23,202 nucleotides of DNA from CAISOG01 sp044375625 (GTDB lineage Bacteria; Pseudomonadota; Alphaproteobacteria; CAISOG01). The position numbers were made by a program, and so were the translations under genes. The stretch is taken from assembly GCA_044375625.1 (NCBI GenBank), contig JBILMH010000029.1:1-23202 (forward strand). The letters run 5' to 3'. Position 1 is the first letter of the stretch, and each line of letters starts with the position of its first letter. Below the pieces are notes generated by a model. It was given only the letters and a program-made list of their open reading frames with translations. It made no database searches and was not told where the DNA came from. This document shows positions 16,270 to 23,109 of the stretch, piece by piece.

Positions 16270-16703
16270 CGCCGATTCCTCAATACCTTTGTGCTAGAAA
16301 TTTTAAAACGTTCCTGTTATCTTCTCTGATTAATATACGTCACAATATCTTATAAATTGATTAACCAAAGATTGCTTGCGGCCATAAAATAGCATATGCA
16401 GAATTTTTGATTGGTAGCCTGCACTTTTAACCACCCCATATATACCCAATCTTTTTGTTGATATGCCATTGATAGGTATGGAAAATTTGGTTTGTTTGAC
16501 TGGGGCCAATGAATTATAGCCTCCCAAAGTCATCCTCAAAAGCCAGCCTTCACGACCAGTCTTTCTGAAAACGCTGGTAAGCCCTATAGGGTAAGCAATA
16601 TTTTGATCGTCCCCAGATTTCTTTCGCCACCACTGGACGAACAGGATGCGGCTGATTATACCAAAAGACAGACATCACATTGTGGATAGAACGGAGCCAT
16701 CCT
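16270..16703. other. 434-base intergenic region with no supported gene
   Basis: This gap separates the divergent small-protein unit (minus) and grxD (plus) and is clearly more AT-rich than its surroundings, especially 16290-16450. It should hold both promoters. It contains a 10-base perfect palindrome (16582-16591). A minus frame of 67-69 residues (16330-16539) and a minus frame of 41 residues (about 16550-16675, rich in Trp and Tyr) are open, but neither has a convincing ribosome site or recognisable sequence. Confidence 0.6.
16582..16591. promoter_or_regulatory. Perfect 10-base palindrome upstream of grxD (possible operator)
   Basis: CCCTATAGGG at 16582-16591 is its own reverse complement and is flanked on both sides by TAAG (GGTAAG before, TAAGCA after). 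It lies about 113 bases before the grxD start. A dimeric regulator site is possible; a chance palindrome of this length is also plausible. Confidence 0.25.
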
Positions 16704-17060
16704 ATGACCACCCCCCTACTAAACGCCGAAATTGTTGCCCGCATTAAGCAGGATTTGGCCGACAACGCCATTATGCTGTATATGAAGGGGTCGCCCGCCG
16801 CCCCCCATTGCGGCTTTTCGAACATGGTGGTGCAAATTTTGGCACAGTTGGGGGTCGATTATGGCAGCGCTGATGTCCTATCCGATCCTGAATTGCGGCA
16901 AACTCTTAAGGATTTTTCCGATTGGCCAACCTTTCCTCAATTGTATGTGCAGGGTGAGTTGATTGGCGGATGCGATATTGTGCGCGAAATGTTTGCCAGC
17001 GGGGAATTGGCCGATCTGTTGCGCGAACAGAATTTGTTGCCTGGGCAGCGATCCGATTAA
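16704..17060 (+). CDS. grxD: Monothiol glutaredoxin, Grx4 type
   Basis: 118 residues, one glutaredoxin domain. The active site is CGFS (Cys36, in PHCGFSN) preceded by MLYMKGSP. The later blocks WPTFPQLYVQGELIGGCDIV (residues 75-94) contain the cis-Pro and the glutathione-binding GGCD. CGFS glutaredoxins bind and deliver [2Fe-2S] clusters with glutathione in the cytoplasm, often with BolA; no bolA is next to it here. The start at 16704 has GGAG eight bases upstream; an upstream TTG would add eight residues without support. It ends 12 bases before proB and is probably co-transcribed with it. Confidence 0.95.
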   Translation: MTTPLLNAEIVARIKQDLADNAIMLYMKGSPAAPHCGFSNMVVQILAQLGVDYGSADVLSDPELRQTLKDFSDWPTFPQLYVQGELIGGCDIVREMFASGELADLLREQNLLPGQRSD

Positions 17061-17072
17061 CGCCTTGATGCA

Positions 17073-18215
17073 ATGCAATCCCCAATGACTGTGATGGCGC
17101 ACCAATATCCTGAATGGTTTACCCGCGCCAACCGCATTGTCATTAAGGTTGGTTCATCCGCGCTAATCCACAATGGCCAGCTGAAACAATCCTGGTTTGC
17201 CAGTTTTATGCAGGATTTGGCATCATGGCATCAAGCCGGCAAAGAGCTGTTGGTGGTATCCTCCGGCGCGGTGGCGCTTGGGCGGGAAGGACTGGGTCTG
17301 ACCCACCGCCCTAGGCTGCTTAAGGAGAAGCAGGCGGCTAGTGCGATTGGGCAGATCAAGCTGGCGCATGCCTATGACTTGGGCTTGGCCGCGCACAACA
17401 TTACCGTGGCACAGGTGTTGCCGACCCTAAGCGATACCGAAAACCGCCAACATTACCTCAACCTTTGCGAAACCCTTGGCACCCTGTTGGCGCAGCGGGT
17501 GATCCCCATCCTAAACGAAAATGACGCGGTGGCGAATGCGGAGCTTCGCTTTGGTGACAATGACCGCCTGGCCGCCCGCATTGCCCAGGTGATTAGCGCC
17601 GATACCGTCATTCTGTTATCAGACATTGACGGCCTGTTTACGGCCGATCCTCGCAAAGATCCATCGGCGCAACATCTGGCCGAGGTGCAGGAAATAACGG
17701 CTGAGATTGAGGCGATGGGGGGGGGCAGTGGCTCTAACGTCGGGACTGGCGGCATGGCCAGCAAGCTGTTGGCCGCCCGCATTGCCACGACCGCCGGTTG
17801 CGACCTGCTGATTACCAATGCCAGCCCGCTGCATCCCCTTACCACCCTGCTGCAGGGGGGGCGCCACACCCGCTTTGTCGCGCGCCAAGAACCAATGGCG
17901 GCGCGCAAACAATGGCTGGCTGGCTGTCTGAATCCGGCGGGCAGTCTGACCATCGATGCGGGTGCCGCCAAGGCCTTGCAAAAGGGGGGCAGCCTGTTGG
18001 CCGTCGGCACCACCGCGGTGCAGGGCAATTTTGAGCGCGGCGATGTGGTAACCGTTTTGGATGCAAACGGACAACGGCTGGCCAACGGCCTGGTACAATA
18101 CAGTGCGGCCGAAGCGCACCGCCTGCTGGGTCACAACAGTAAGAAATTTGAGGAAATTTTAGGCTTCAGCAACAACGACGCCCTAATCCACCACAATGAT
18201 TTGGCCTTGCTTTAG
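17073..18215 (+). CDS. proB: Glutamate 5-kinase
   Basis: 380 residues, two domains. The kinase domain (about 20-265) has RIVIKVGSSALI, the nucleotide-binding LLVVSSGAVALGREGLGL, the glutamate-site region PILNENDAVANAELRFGDND and LLSDIDGLFTADPRKDP, then VGTGGMASKLLAA. A C-terminal PUA domain (about 285-365) follows (SLTIDAGAAKALQKGGSLLA, RGDVVTVLDANGQRLANGLV). ProB phosphorylates glutamate in the first step of proline synthesis and is commonly feedback-inhibited by proline. Candidate starts are ATG 17073, 17085 and 17094, none with a clear ribosome site. A run of nine G (17717-17725) lies in the coding sequence at the MGGGSG turn. proA is not in the window. Confidence 0.96.
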   Translation: MQSPMTVMAHQYPEWFTRANRIVIKVGSSALIHNGQLKQSWFASFMQDLASWHQAGKELLVVSSGAVALGREGLGLTHRPRLLKEKQAASAIGQIKLAHAYDLGLAAHNITVAQVLPTLSDTENRQHYLNLCETLGTLLAQRVIPILNENDAVANAELRFGDNDRLAARIAQVISADTVILLSDIDGLFTADPRKDPSAQHLAEVQEITAEIEAMGGGSGSNVGTGGMASKLLAARIATTAGCDLLITNASPLHPLTTLLQGGRHTRFVARQEPMAARKQWLAGCLNPAGSLTIDAGAAKALQKGGSLLAVGTTAVQGNFERGDVVTVLDANGQRLANGLVQYSAAEAHRLLGHNSKKFEEILGFSNNDALIHHNDLALL

Positions 18216-18276
18216 CGGGCGCACAGCCCCGCAAGCAGAATCGCTCTTGCCTTAGGTCATAATAATACCATAAATT

Positions 18277-18306
18277 TTGATTTATATGGTTTGGTGTCCT
18301 GATAAA
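18277..18306 (+). promoter_or_regulatory. Candidate sigma-70-like promoter for the SlyB-like lipoprotein gene
   Basis: TTGATT at 18277-18282 and GATAAA at 18301-18306 are separated by 18 bases in an AT-rich gap; each matches four of six consensus positions. They would give a leader of roughly 60 bases before the ATG at 18373. Judged by eye only. Confidence 0.3.
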
Positions 18307-18372
18307 AAATCCGTGACCACGAACCTTTCTATTCTCCCATCTCTTCCCCCCATTACCACCAGGAGTGTTGCC

Positions 18373-18894
18373 ATGAAGCTGAGATTTTTAACCGCCCTAC
18401 TGGCCTCATCCTTTTTGCTGGTGCAGCTTAGCGGTTGTGCAACCCGCAGCCAGAACACCTATGACGCAAAAGAGGTGGGCAAAACCACATCCGTCAGCTT
18501 TGGCACGGTGCTTTCCGTCCGCAACATCCAAATTCGTGGCGAAAATACAGGCGCTGGCGCCGTGTTGGGCGGGGCAACAGGGGCTGGCTTAGGGAATTTG
18601 ATGGGCAAGGGCACCGGCAAAGGATGGACAACGGGGGCTGGCCTGGTAGCGGGGTTGGCCGCTGGCGCCCTGGCGGAACAGGCGATGGCCGATCGCGATG
18701 GCCTGGAATACACCATCACCCTTGAAACCGGCAACACCATTGTCGTAACCCAGGAATCTAAGGAGGGTGAACGGGTAATGGCAGCGGGTGAGCGCGTGAT
18801 GGTACAAACCACGGGTGCTTACCAACGCGTATTGCCCGCCAACAATCTGCCTACGGAGATTAAGCGGCCAGCTGGCGTTAAGGTTGTTGACTAA
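18373..18894 (+). CDS. SlyB-like outer-membrane lipoprotein with glycine zipper
   Basis: 173 residues. The start at 18373 has AGGAG about seven bases upstream. The signal peptide ends in the lipobox LSGC with acylated Cys22. Residues about 55-100 form a glycine-zipper 2TM segment (GAVLGGATGAGLGNLMGKGT, TGAGLVAGLAAGALAE). The C-terminal part (EYTITLETGNTIVVTQ, GERVMVQTTG) matches the SlyB/Pcp/17-kDa-antigen group, whose E. coli member SlyB is an envelope-stress lipoprotein. The residue after Cys is Ala, so no inner-membrane retention signal is seen; outer-membrane location is inferred. It is a probable single-gene unit between proB and the DsbA-family gene. Confidence 0.88.
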   Translation: MKLRFLTALLASSFLLVQLSGCATRSQNTYDAKEVGKTTSVSFGTVLSVRNIQIRGENTGAGAVLGGATGAGLGNLMGKGTGKGWTTGAGLVAGLAAGALAEQAMADRDGLEYTITLETGNTIVVTQESKEGERVMAAGERVMVQTTGAYQRVLPANNLPTEIKRPAGVKVVD

Positions 18895-19018
18895 TCCGTC
18901 TGGGCAGGTGTGCAAAAACATGCTTATGCTATAATCATAACGCTGGTTGCACCCCCGTGGCATGGTTGTGTTTTTCGCTGTCTTTATATTGAGTCTTTTT
19001 TTCGCAAAGGTTATTTTG

Positions 19019-19822
19019 ATGAAACTGTCTTCTGTTCGGTTTGCAACCGCTCTTCTCGCCATTATGGCTTGTGCCGCTATCCCCTTAACGTCGGCGCAGG
19101 CACAAAATGCGGCGGCGACACCCAAAACAGCCTCAGAGCCCGCAAAAGGTACAGAAAGCCTTAGCCGTGAGGATGTTCGTGCCATTGTGCGGGATGTGAT
19201 TGCTAAGGAGCCCCAGCTGATCGTCGAATCCGTCAATAGGGCACAAATGGAAGAACAGGTGGCGCAGGCAAAAAAGCGTGATGATCTGATCAAAAACCGC
19301 AAAAAAGACCTAACGAATGATGCCGCTAGCCCTGTTGCGGGCAATCCCAAGGGGGATGTGACCATCGTTGAGTTTTATGACTACAACTGTGGCTATTGCA
19401 AAATGCAGGCGGCTATTTTGAAAAAAGTGGTGGAGGAGGATGGCAATGTGCGTTGGGTCTTTAAGGATCGGCCCATCTTGCGCAACGAATCGATAATCGC
19501 CGCCAAGGCCTCAATCGCCGCCGCCCGCCAAGGCAAACATCTGAATTTTCACATGGCGCTGATGAGCCTAAAAAAGCCCATCGACAGCGAAGCCGTGGTG
19601 TTTGAAACGGCCGAAAAGGCTGGGTTGGATGTGGCGCAATTAAAAAAGGATATGGCGGATAAGGCGGTCACCGATGCTCTGGGGCGCAGCGAGAAATTGG
19701 CTGAAGATCTAGGGATTCAGGGCACCCCCTTTATGATCATCGGCGATCAAAGCTTTCCTGGCGCGATTAAAGAGGATCAAATGAAGGCCGCCATTGCCGA
19801 GGCCAGAAAGAAAAAACCTTAG
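19019..19822 (+). CDS. DsbA-family periplasmic thiol:disulfide oxidoreductase
   Basis: 267 residues from ATG 19019, chosen because AAGG lies eight bases upstream and a good signal peptide follows (ATALLAIMACAAIPLTSAQA). A TTG at 18947 would add 24 residues without a ribosome site. A helical N-terminal part (about 45-95) leads to a thioredoxin fold: VTIVEFYDYNCGYCKMQ with the CGYC redox pair at about 124-127, and LGIQGTPFMIIGD with the cis-Pro loop. Alphaproteobacterial proteins of this kind, with an N-terminal extension ahead of the fold, resemble DsbG/ScsC-like isomerases or DsbA; the exact activity (oxidase or isomerase) cannot be told. No dsbB or dsbD is nearby. Confidence 0.92.
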   Translation: MKLSSVRFATALLAIMACAAIPLTSAQAQNAAATPKTASEPAKGTESLSREDVRAIVRDVIAKEPQLIVESVNRAQMEEQVAQAKKRDDLIKNRKKDLTNDAASPVAGNPKGDVTIVEFYDYNCGYCKMQAAILKKVVEEDGNVRWVFKDRPILRNESIIAAKASIAAARQGKHLNFHMALMSLKKPIDSEAVVFETAEKAGLDVAQLKKDMADKAVTDALGRSEKLAEDLGIQGTPFMIIGDQSFPGAIKEDQMKAAIAEARKKKP

Positions 19823-19880
19823 CATAGGCACAAGAAGGGCTTTTCCAATCGTCAAAGAATCGCTATAGTCCAACACTTAT

Positions 19881-19955
19881 TCCCCGGTAGCTCAGTGGTA
19901 GAGCGGTCGACTGTTAATCGATTGGTCGTGGGTTCGAATCCTACCCGGGGAGCCA
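19881..19955 (+). tRNA. tRNA-Asn (GTT anticodon)
   Basis: Acceptor stem TCCCCGG/CCGGGGA, D arm GCTCAGTGGTAGAGC, anticodon stem GTCGA/TCGAT around CTGTTAA (anticodon GTT), T arm GTGGGTTCGAATCCTAC, discriminator G and encoded CCA at 19953-19955. It lies 122 bases before the methyltransferase gene. Asn-tRNA may be formed by the GatCAB amidotransferase, whose gatC lies 2 kb downstream. Confidence 0.97.
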
Positions 19956-20077
19956 TATTATGGCATTTGGTCTCATCCATTTTTCGCTCTGTGCCGACTT
20001 GGCTTTATAGGCTTGCCTTTTGCACCCAAGATCTGCAACTATTAGGCCATTCCACCCGCCTATTACCCCGATAAATA

Positions 20078-21070
20078 ATGATGCCAAGCGAAAACACCTT
20101 ATTCCCATTCAACACGGCATCATCCCCTGTGAACAAAAACAAAAATGTGGCCGCATCCATCATGGACAATTATTTATCAGGCAATCTTGAAAATGACCTA
20201 TCAACCCTTTTAGATAATCATAAATTTCAGGGGGTTCGTGAGTCTGGTGGCGTGGATGACGCTAAGAAATTGGTGCTATCCAACCGTGAATTGGGTGCGT
20301 ATTTGTATCAGGCTAACTGCCTGGAAATTATGGATATGATCATCGCGAAATACCCACAGGGTTGCTTTGATATGATCTTTGCCGATCCCCCCTATTTTCT
20401 TTCCAATGGTGGCATCACTTGCCAGGCGGGAAAAATGGTAACAGTCAACAAAGGCAAATGGGATAAGTCACAGGGGGCAGAGGTCAATCATGCCTTTAAT
20501 GTTGAGTGGCTATCACGCTGTCAACAATTGCTAAAACCCAACGGAACCATTTGGGTGTCGGGCACAATGCATGTGATTTATTCCATTGGTCATGCCTTGC
20601 AGCAAATTGGCTTTAAACTGTTAAACGATATTTCTTGGGAAAAGCCAAATCCTCCGCCCAATTTGGCCTGTCGTTATTTCACACACTCGACCGAAACGGT
20701 GCTGTGGGCGGCCAAAAACGAAAAATCAAAGCATTACTTTAATTATGACTTAATGCGCAAATACAATGGCGATAAACAGATGAAATCTGTTTGGAGATTT
20801 ACGGCGCCAGGTTCCGCAGAAAAAGAACATGGCAAGCACCCCACCCAAAAACCCTTGGCGCTTTTGCATCGTTGTATTGAGGCGGCGACCAAGCCTGGCG
20901 ATTTTGTGTTTGATCCCTTTGCGGGCAGCAGCACGACGGGGGTTGCCGCGCTTCAACTGAACAGAAAATTTTGTGGTGTAGAGCTTGAGGATGCGTTTAT
21001 TGACCTATCGATCAAGCGCCTAAATCACCTGACGAAAACATCGCAACTGCCCCTGTTAAACGCGGGTTAA
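20078..21070 (+). CDS. DpnA-like adenine-specific DNA methyltransferase (beta class)
   Basis: 330 residues. Motif IV DPPYFLSNGG (DPPY at 103-106) precedes the AdoMet-binding motif I FDPFAGSSTTG (279-289), the beta-class order. Several blocks match DpnA (M2.DpnII): FDMIFADPPYFLSNGG, LKPNGTIWVSGTMHVIYSIG, NPPPNLACRYFTHSTETVLW and HGKHPTQKP. DpnA methylates adenine in GATC, including single-stranded DNA, so GATC is the likely target. The first 70 or so residues have no counterpart in DpnA. Starts ATG 20078 and 20081 are adjacent, just after an in-frame TAA and without a good ribosome site. One base separates its stop from the MutH-like gene. Sampled lines average about 41% GC against 60-68% in lines of nearby dsbA-family and gatC genes, which suggests transfer. 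Confidence 0.92.
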   Translation: MMPSENTLFPFNTASSPVNKNKNVAASIMDNYLSGNLENDLSTLLDNHKFQGVRESGGVDDAKKLVLSNRELGAYLYQANCLEIMDMIIAKYPQGCFDMIFADPPYFLSNGGITCQAGKMVTVNKGKWDKSQGAEVNHAFNVEWLSRCQQLLKPNGTIWVSGTMHVIYSIGHALQQIGFKLLNDISWEKPNPPPNLACRYFTHSTETVLWAAKNEKSKHYFNYDLMRKYNGDKQMKSVWRFTAPGSAEKEHGKHPTQKPLALLHRCIEAATKPGDFVFDPFAGSSTTGVAALQLNRKFCGVELEDAFIDLSIKRLNHLTKTSQLPLLNAG

Positions 21071-21071
21071 G

Positions 21072-21686
21072 ATGAAACGATCTGACGCTTTGCAAAAGCT
21101 ATCCACGCTTAAAGGCGTCGACCTTCATTCGCTTGCCAGACAATTTGAGGTGACGGTCTTATCCCCAAACGGCAAAGTGAACAAGGGGTGGGCGGGGCAT
21201 GTATGCGAACGCTTTCTCGGCATTCCTATCAATTCTGCCCAAAGCCCCAATTTTGGATCCTGGGAATTGAAATCGATCCCCTTAAAACGTCTGAAAACAG
21301 GTGCGTTGCAGTTCAAAGAAACCGTGGCCATTACCATGATCGACCCCTATCACGTTGCCCGCACCCCTTTTGAGGAAAGTCATTTGCTGGCCAAATTGAA
21401 AAAGGCGGTTTGCGTTGTGCGCGAAGTTGGGGGCAGCTATAGCGACCCCAGTTTTGTGCATTCCGTTGTCGCCTTGGATCTGAATGGCGACCTGTATGCA
21501 GCGGTTAAAGCGGACTATGAGGCTGTGCAAGAATGTTTGAACGATCCCCGTCGTGGCTTTACCGCTTTAACAGGGCGCATGGGGATCTATGTTCAACCCC
21601 GCACTAAGGGCGCGGGGCATGGTTCCGTATCGCGTGCCTTTTACGCACGACCAAGGTTTTTGGCACAGTTCATTAACCTTTCCTAA
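21072..21686 (+). CDS. MutH/Sau3AI-like GATC endonuclease, possibly altered active site
   Basis: 204 residues, one MutH-type domain (E. coli MutH 229; Sau3AI about twice as long with two such domains). Matching blocks are NKGWAGHVCERFLG with Glu46 (MutH Glu56), PNFGSWELKSIPL with Glu65 and Lys67 (MutH Glu77 and Lys79), YVQPRTKG with Arg177 (MutH Arg184) and RAFYARPRF with Tyr191 (MutH Tyr212), the last two being GATC-contact or methylation-sensing positions in MutH. Where MutH has Asp70 (DFAALGxELK) this protein has Asn60 in NFGSWELK, two residues shorter. It is translated one base after the methyltransferase. It could be a type II restriction enzyme, a mismatch-repair-like nickase, or catalytically weak. 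Family assignment is firm; activity is open. Confidence 0.88.
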   Translation: MKRSDALQKLSTLKGVDLHSLARQFEVTVLSPNGKVNKGWAGHVCERFLGIPINSAQSPNFGSWELKSIPLKRLKTGALQFKETVAITMIDPYHVARTPFEESHLLAKLKKAVCVVREVGGSYSDPSFVHSVVALDLNGDLYAAVKADYEAVQECLNDPRRGFTALTGRMGIYVQPRTKGAGHGSVSRAFYARPRFLAQFINLS

Positions 21687-21699
21687 TCCATCCTCGATC

Positions 21700-21870
21700 C
21701 TAGGCCGCCTCCACCGCTTTGGCGGCCGTGTGCGCCTGGATAAGGGGCAGAAAAAATTTGCTGCAAACCATGGGGTGCTGTGATAGGAATAGAGCTGCAC
21801 CGCGTTGGATGGGGGCATCGTATTCTCCAAATACCGACGCGCCACTAACCCAAGCTTGCAACCACCCCAT
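21700..21870 (-). CDS. Possible 56-residue small protein or gene remnant
   Basis: On the minus strand an ATG at 21868-21870 opens a 56-codon frame ending with TAG at 21700-21702. The text reads MGWLQAWVSGASVFGEYDAP, then IQRGAALFLSQHPMVCSKFF and LPLIQAHTAAKAVEAA. The composition looks protein-like and the end is an ordinary helix. TAGG stands about eight bases before the ATG. The last codons coincide with a 7-bp inverted repeat (GGCCGCC at 21703-21709, GGCGGCC at 21721-21727). I recognise no family. It could be a true small protein, the tail of a decayed gene, or chance. Confidence 0.3.
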   Translation of the reverse strand: MGWLQAWVSGASVFGEYDAPIQRGAALFLSQHPMVCSKFFLPLIQAHTAAKAVEAA

Positions 21871-21890
21871 TTATCGCGCCTAAGAAGATT

Positions 21891-22229
21891 ATGACCGCTG
21901 ATTCTGTACCCACCGCATCCTCCACACCCGTTGCCGCCGCCAACAGCATTGACCTGGCCACGGTGACGAAGCTGGCGCGCCTGTCACGCCTGGCGCTGAC
22001 GGAGGAGGAGAAGGGGGTTTATGCCGCCGAGCTGACCAACATCCTGGGCTGGATTGAACAGCTGCTTAGCATTGATGTCGGCGATGTCAGCCCGATGACC
22101 TCCGTGCTGGATCAACGCCAACGCCTGCGCGACGATATGGTGACAGAGGGGGATTTGAGCCAGCAGGTGTTGTCCAACGCCCCACAATCCAGCACCGGTT
22201 TCTACGTCACCCCATCGGTGATTGAATAG
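21891..22229 (+). CDS. gatC: Asp/Glu-tRNA amidotransferase subunit C
   Basis: 112 residues, with about 18 extra residues (Thr/Ser/Ala-rich) before the usual start. The conserved blocks are VTKLARLSRLALTEEEKGVY, LTNILGWIEQL and LRDDMVTEGD, with the C-terminal NAPQSSTGFYVTPSVIE. GatC is the small subunit that clamps GatA and GatB in the amidotransferase that turns Asp-tRNA-Asn or Glu-tRNA-Gln into the amidated forms. AAGAAG lies just before the ATG. gatA, the usual next gene, is missing: a two-way terminator and an opposite-strand gene follow. A tRNA-Asn gene lies 2 kb upstream. Confidence 0.95.
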   Translation: MTADSVPTASSTPVAAANSIDLATVTKLARLSRLALTEEEKGVYAAELTNILGWIEQLLSIDVGDVSPMTSVLDQRQRLRDDMVTEGDLSQQVLSNAPQSSTGFYVTPSVIE

Positions 22230-22295
22230 AGCATTTTCGCACTAGCCTTTAGACCAGCCTGGGCTTTGCTGCATGCCAACGCATCGTTATCCAAC

Positions 22296-22342
22296 AAAAA
22301 AGCCCCCATAGCTGCATAGGCTACAGGGGCTTTGTGTTTTTT
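22296..22342. terminator. Bidirectional rho-independent terminator
   Basis: AAAGCCCC (22299-22306) pairs with GGGGCTTT (22326-22333). After a CA/CA internal loop, TAGC (22309-22312) pairs with GCTA (22320-22323). A T-rich tail (TTTGTGTTTTTT) follows on the plus strand and an A-run precedes it, so it can end both gatC and the convergent BI-1 family gene. Confidence 0.88.
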
Positions 22343-22401
22343 GCTGCTGCTGATGGATGAAAGCTTTACAGACTATCACCCATCATGTCAGGAATCACGG
22401 C

Positions 22402-23109
22402 CTAACGGCGATCACCCAAAAAGCGCAACAGATAGATGAACAGGTTGATAAAATCGAGGTACAAGGCCAAGGCGCCCATAACCGATTTCTTACCAGCCAG
22501 CTCAGCACTGTCATAGCCATCGTACATCAGCTTGATTTTCTGAGTGTCATAGGCGGTCAGCCCCGCAAAGATCAACACCCCAACCGCCGAAATCACAAAG
22601 GATAGCGGGCCGCCAGGCAGAAAGATGTTTACAATGCTGGCCAAGATTAACCCAAACAGACCCATGATCAAAAAGCTGCCAAAAGCGGTCAGATCTTTTT
22701 TGGTGGTGTAACCATAGATGCTTAGCGCGCCAAAGGAGGCGGCGGTGATAAAGAACACCCGCGCCACGCTTTCGCCCGTATAGGCCAACAGCAGCACCGA
22801 CAGGGTCAGGCCGTTTAGCGCGGCATAGCTCCAGTAAATGGCGCGCACCGCACCCAGGCTAAGGCGTTCGATACGCAGGCTTAGCCACAAAACCAAACCG
22901 ATTTGCGCAATAAACAGCAACCAGTGCAGGCCGCTGCCGAAAATTGCCTGCAACAATGCGGGCGAACTGATGGTGAACAGGGCAACCAGACCGGTCAGAC
23001 CCAGGCCGCCGGCCATGTAGCGGTACACGCCCAGCATATAGGCGCGTAACCCCTGGTCGATACCAACCGCACTGGTGGCCGCTGGTGAATAATTGGATTG
23101 AAATGGCAT
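22402..23109 (-). CDS. Bax-inhibitor-1 / YccA family membrane protein
   Basis: 235 residues from ATG 23109, chosen because GAGG lies upstream at ribosome-site distance; a GTG at 23121 would add four residues and overlap that site. Seven hydrophobic segments follow a short soluble N-terminus that begins MPFQSNYSPAA. The family blocks are AYMLGVYRYMAGGLGLTGLV, RVFFITAASFGALSIYGYTT and AGLTAYDTQKIKLMY, the last carrying the conserved Asp region of BI-1 proteins, followed by ALALYLDFINLFIYLLRFLG. BI-1 relatives such as YbhL and BsYetJ act as pH-sensitive calcium leak channels or modulate membrane protease FtsH (YccA). It sits in the inner membrane. Convergent with gatC, sharing the terminator. 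Confidence 0.93.
   Translation of the reverse strand: MPFQSNYSPAATSAVGIDQGLRAYMLGVYRYMAGGLGLTGLVALFTISSPALLQAIFGSGLHWLLFIAQIGLVLWLSLRIERLSLGAVRAIYWSYAALNGLTLSVLLLAYTGESVARVFFITAASFGALSIYGYTTKKDLTAFGSFLIMGLFGLILASIVNIFLPGGPLSFVISAVGVLIFAGLTAYDTQKIKLMYDGYDSAELAGKKSVMGALALYLDFINLFIYLLRFLGDRR

Noticed and set aside
16330..16539. 67-69-residue minus-strand frame in the AT-rich gap
   Set aside because: It starts with TTG, or with an ATG whose AGG is too close, has no recognisable sequence and lies in a likely promoter region.
16550..16675. 41-residue Trp/Tyr-rich minus-strand frame (MSVFWYNQPHP...)
   Set aside because: No ribosome site, no family, and the region is expected to carry the grxD promoter.
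18215..18250. Terminator after proB (GCGGG/CCCGC and GCAAG/CTTGC hairpins)
   Set aside because: Stems are only 5 bp, the two hairpins exclude each other, and no T-run follows.
21703..21727. 7-bp hairpin GGCCGCC/GGCGGCC as terminator of the nuclease gene
   Set aside because: The loop is 11 bases and there is no T-run on either strand.
19881..21890. Genomic island inserted at the 3' end of tRNA-Asn
   Set aside because: No integrase and no repeat of the tRNA 3' end is seen downstream as far as the window goes; AT-richness alone is not enough.
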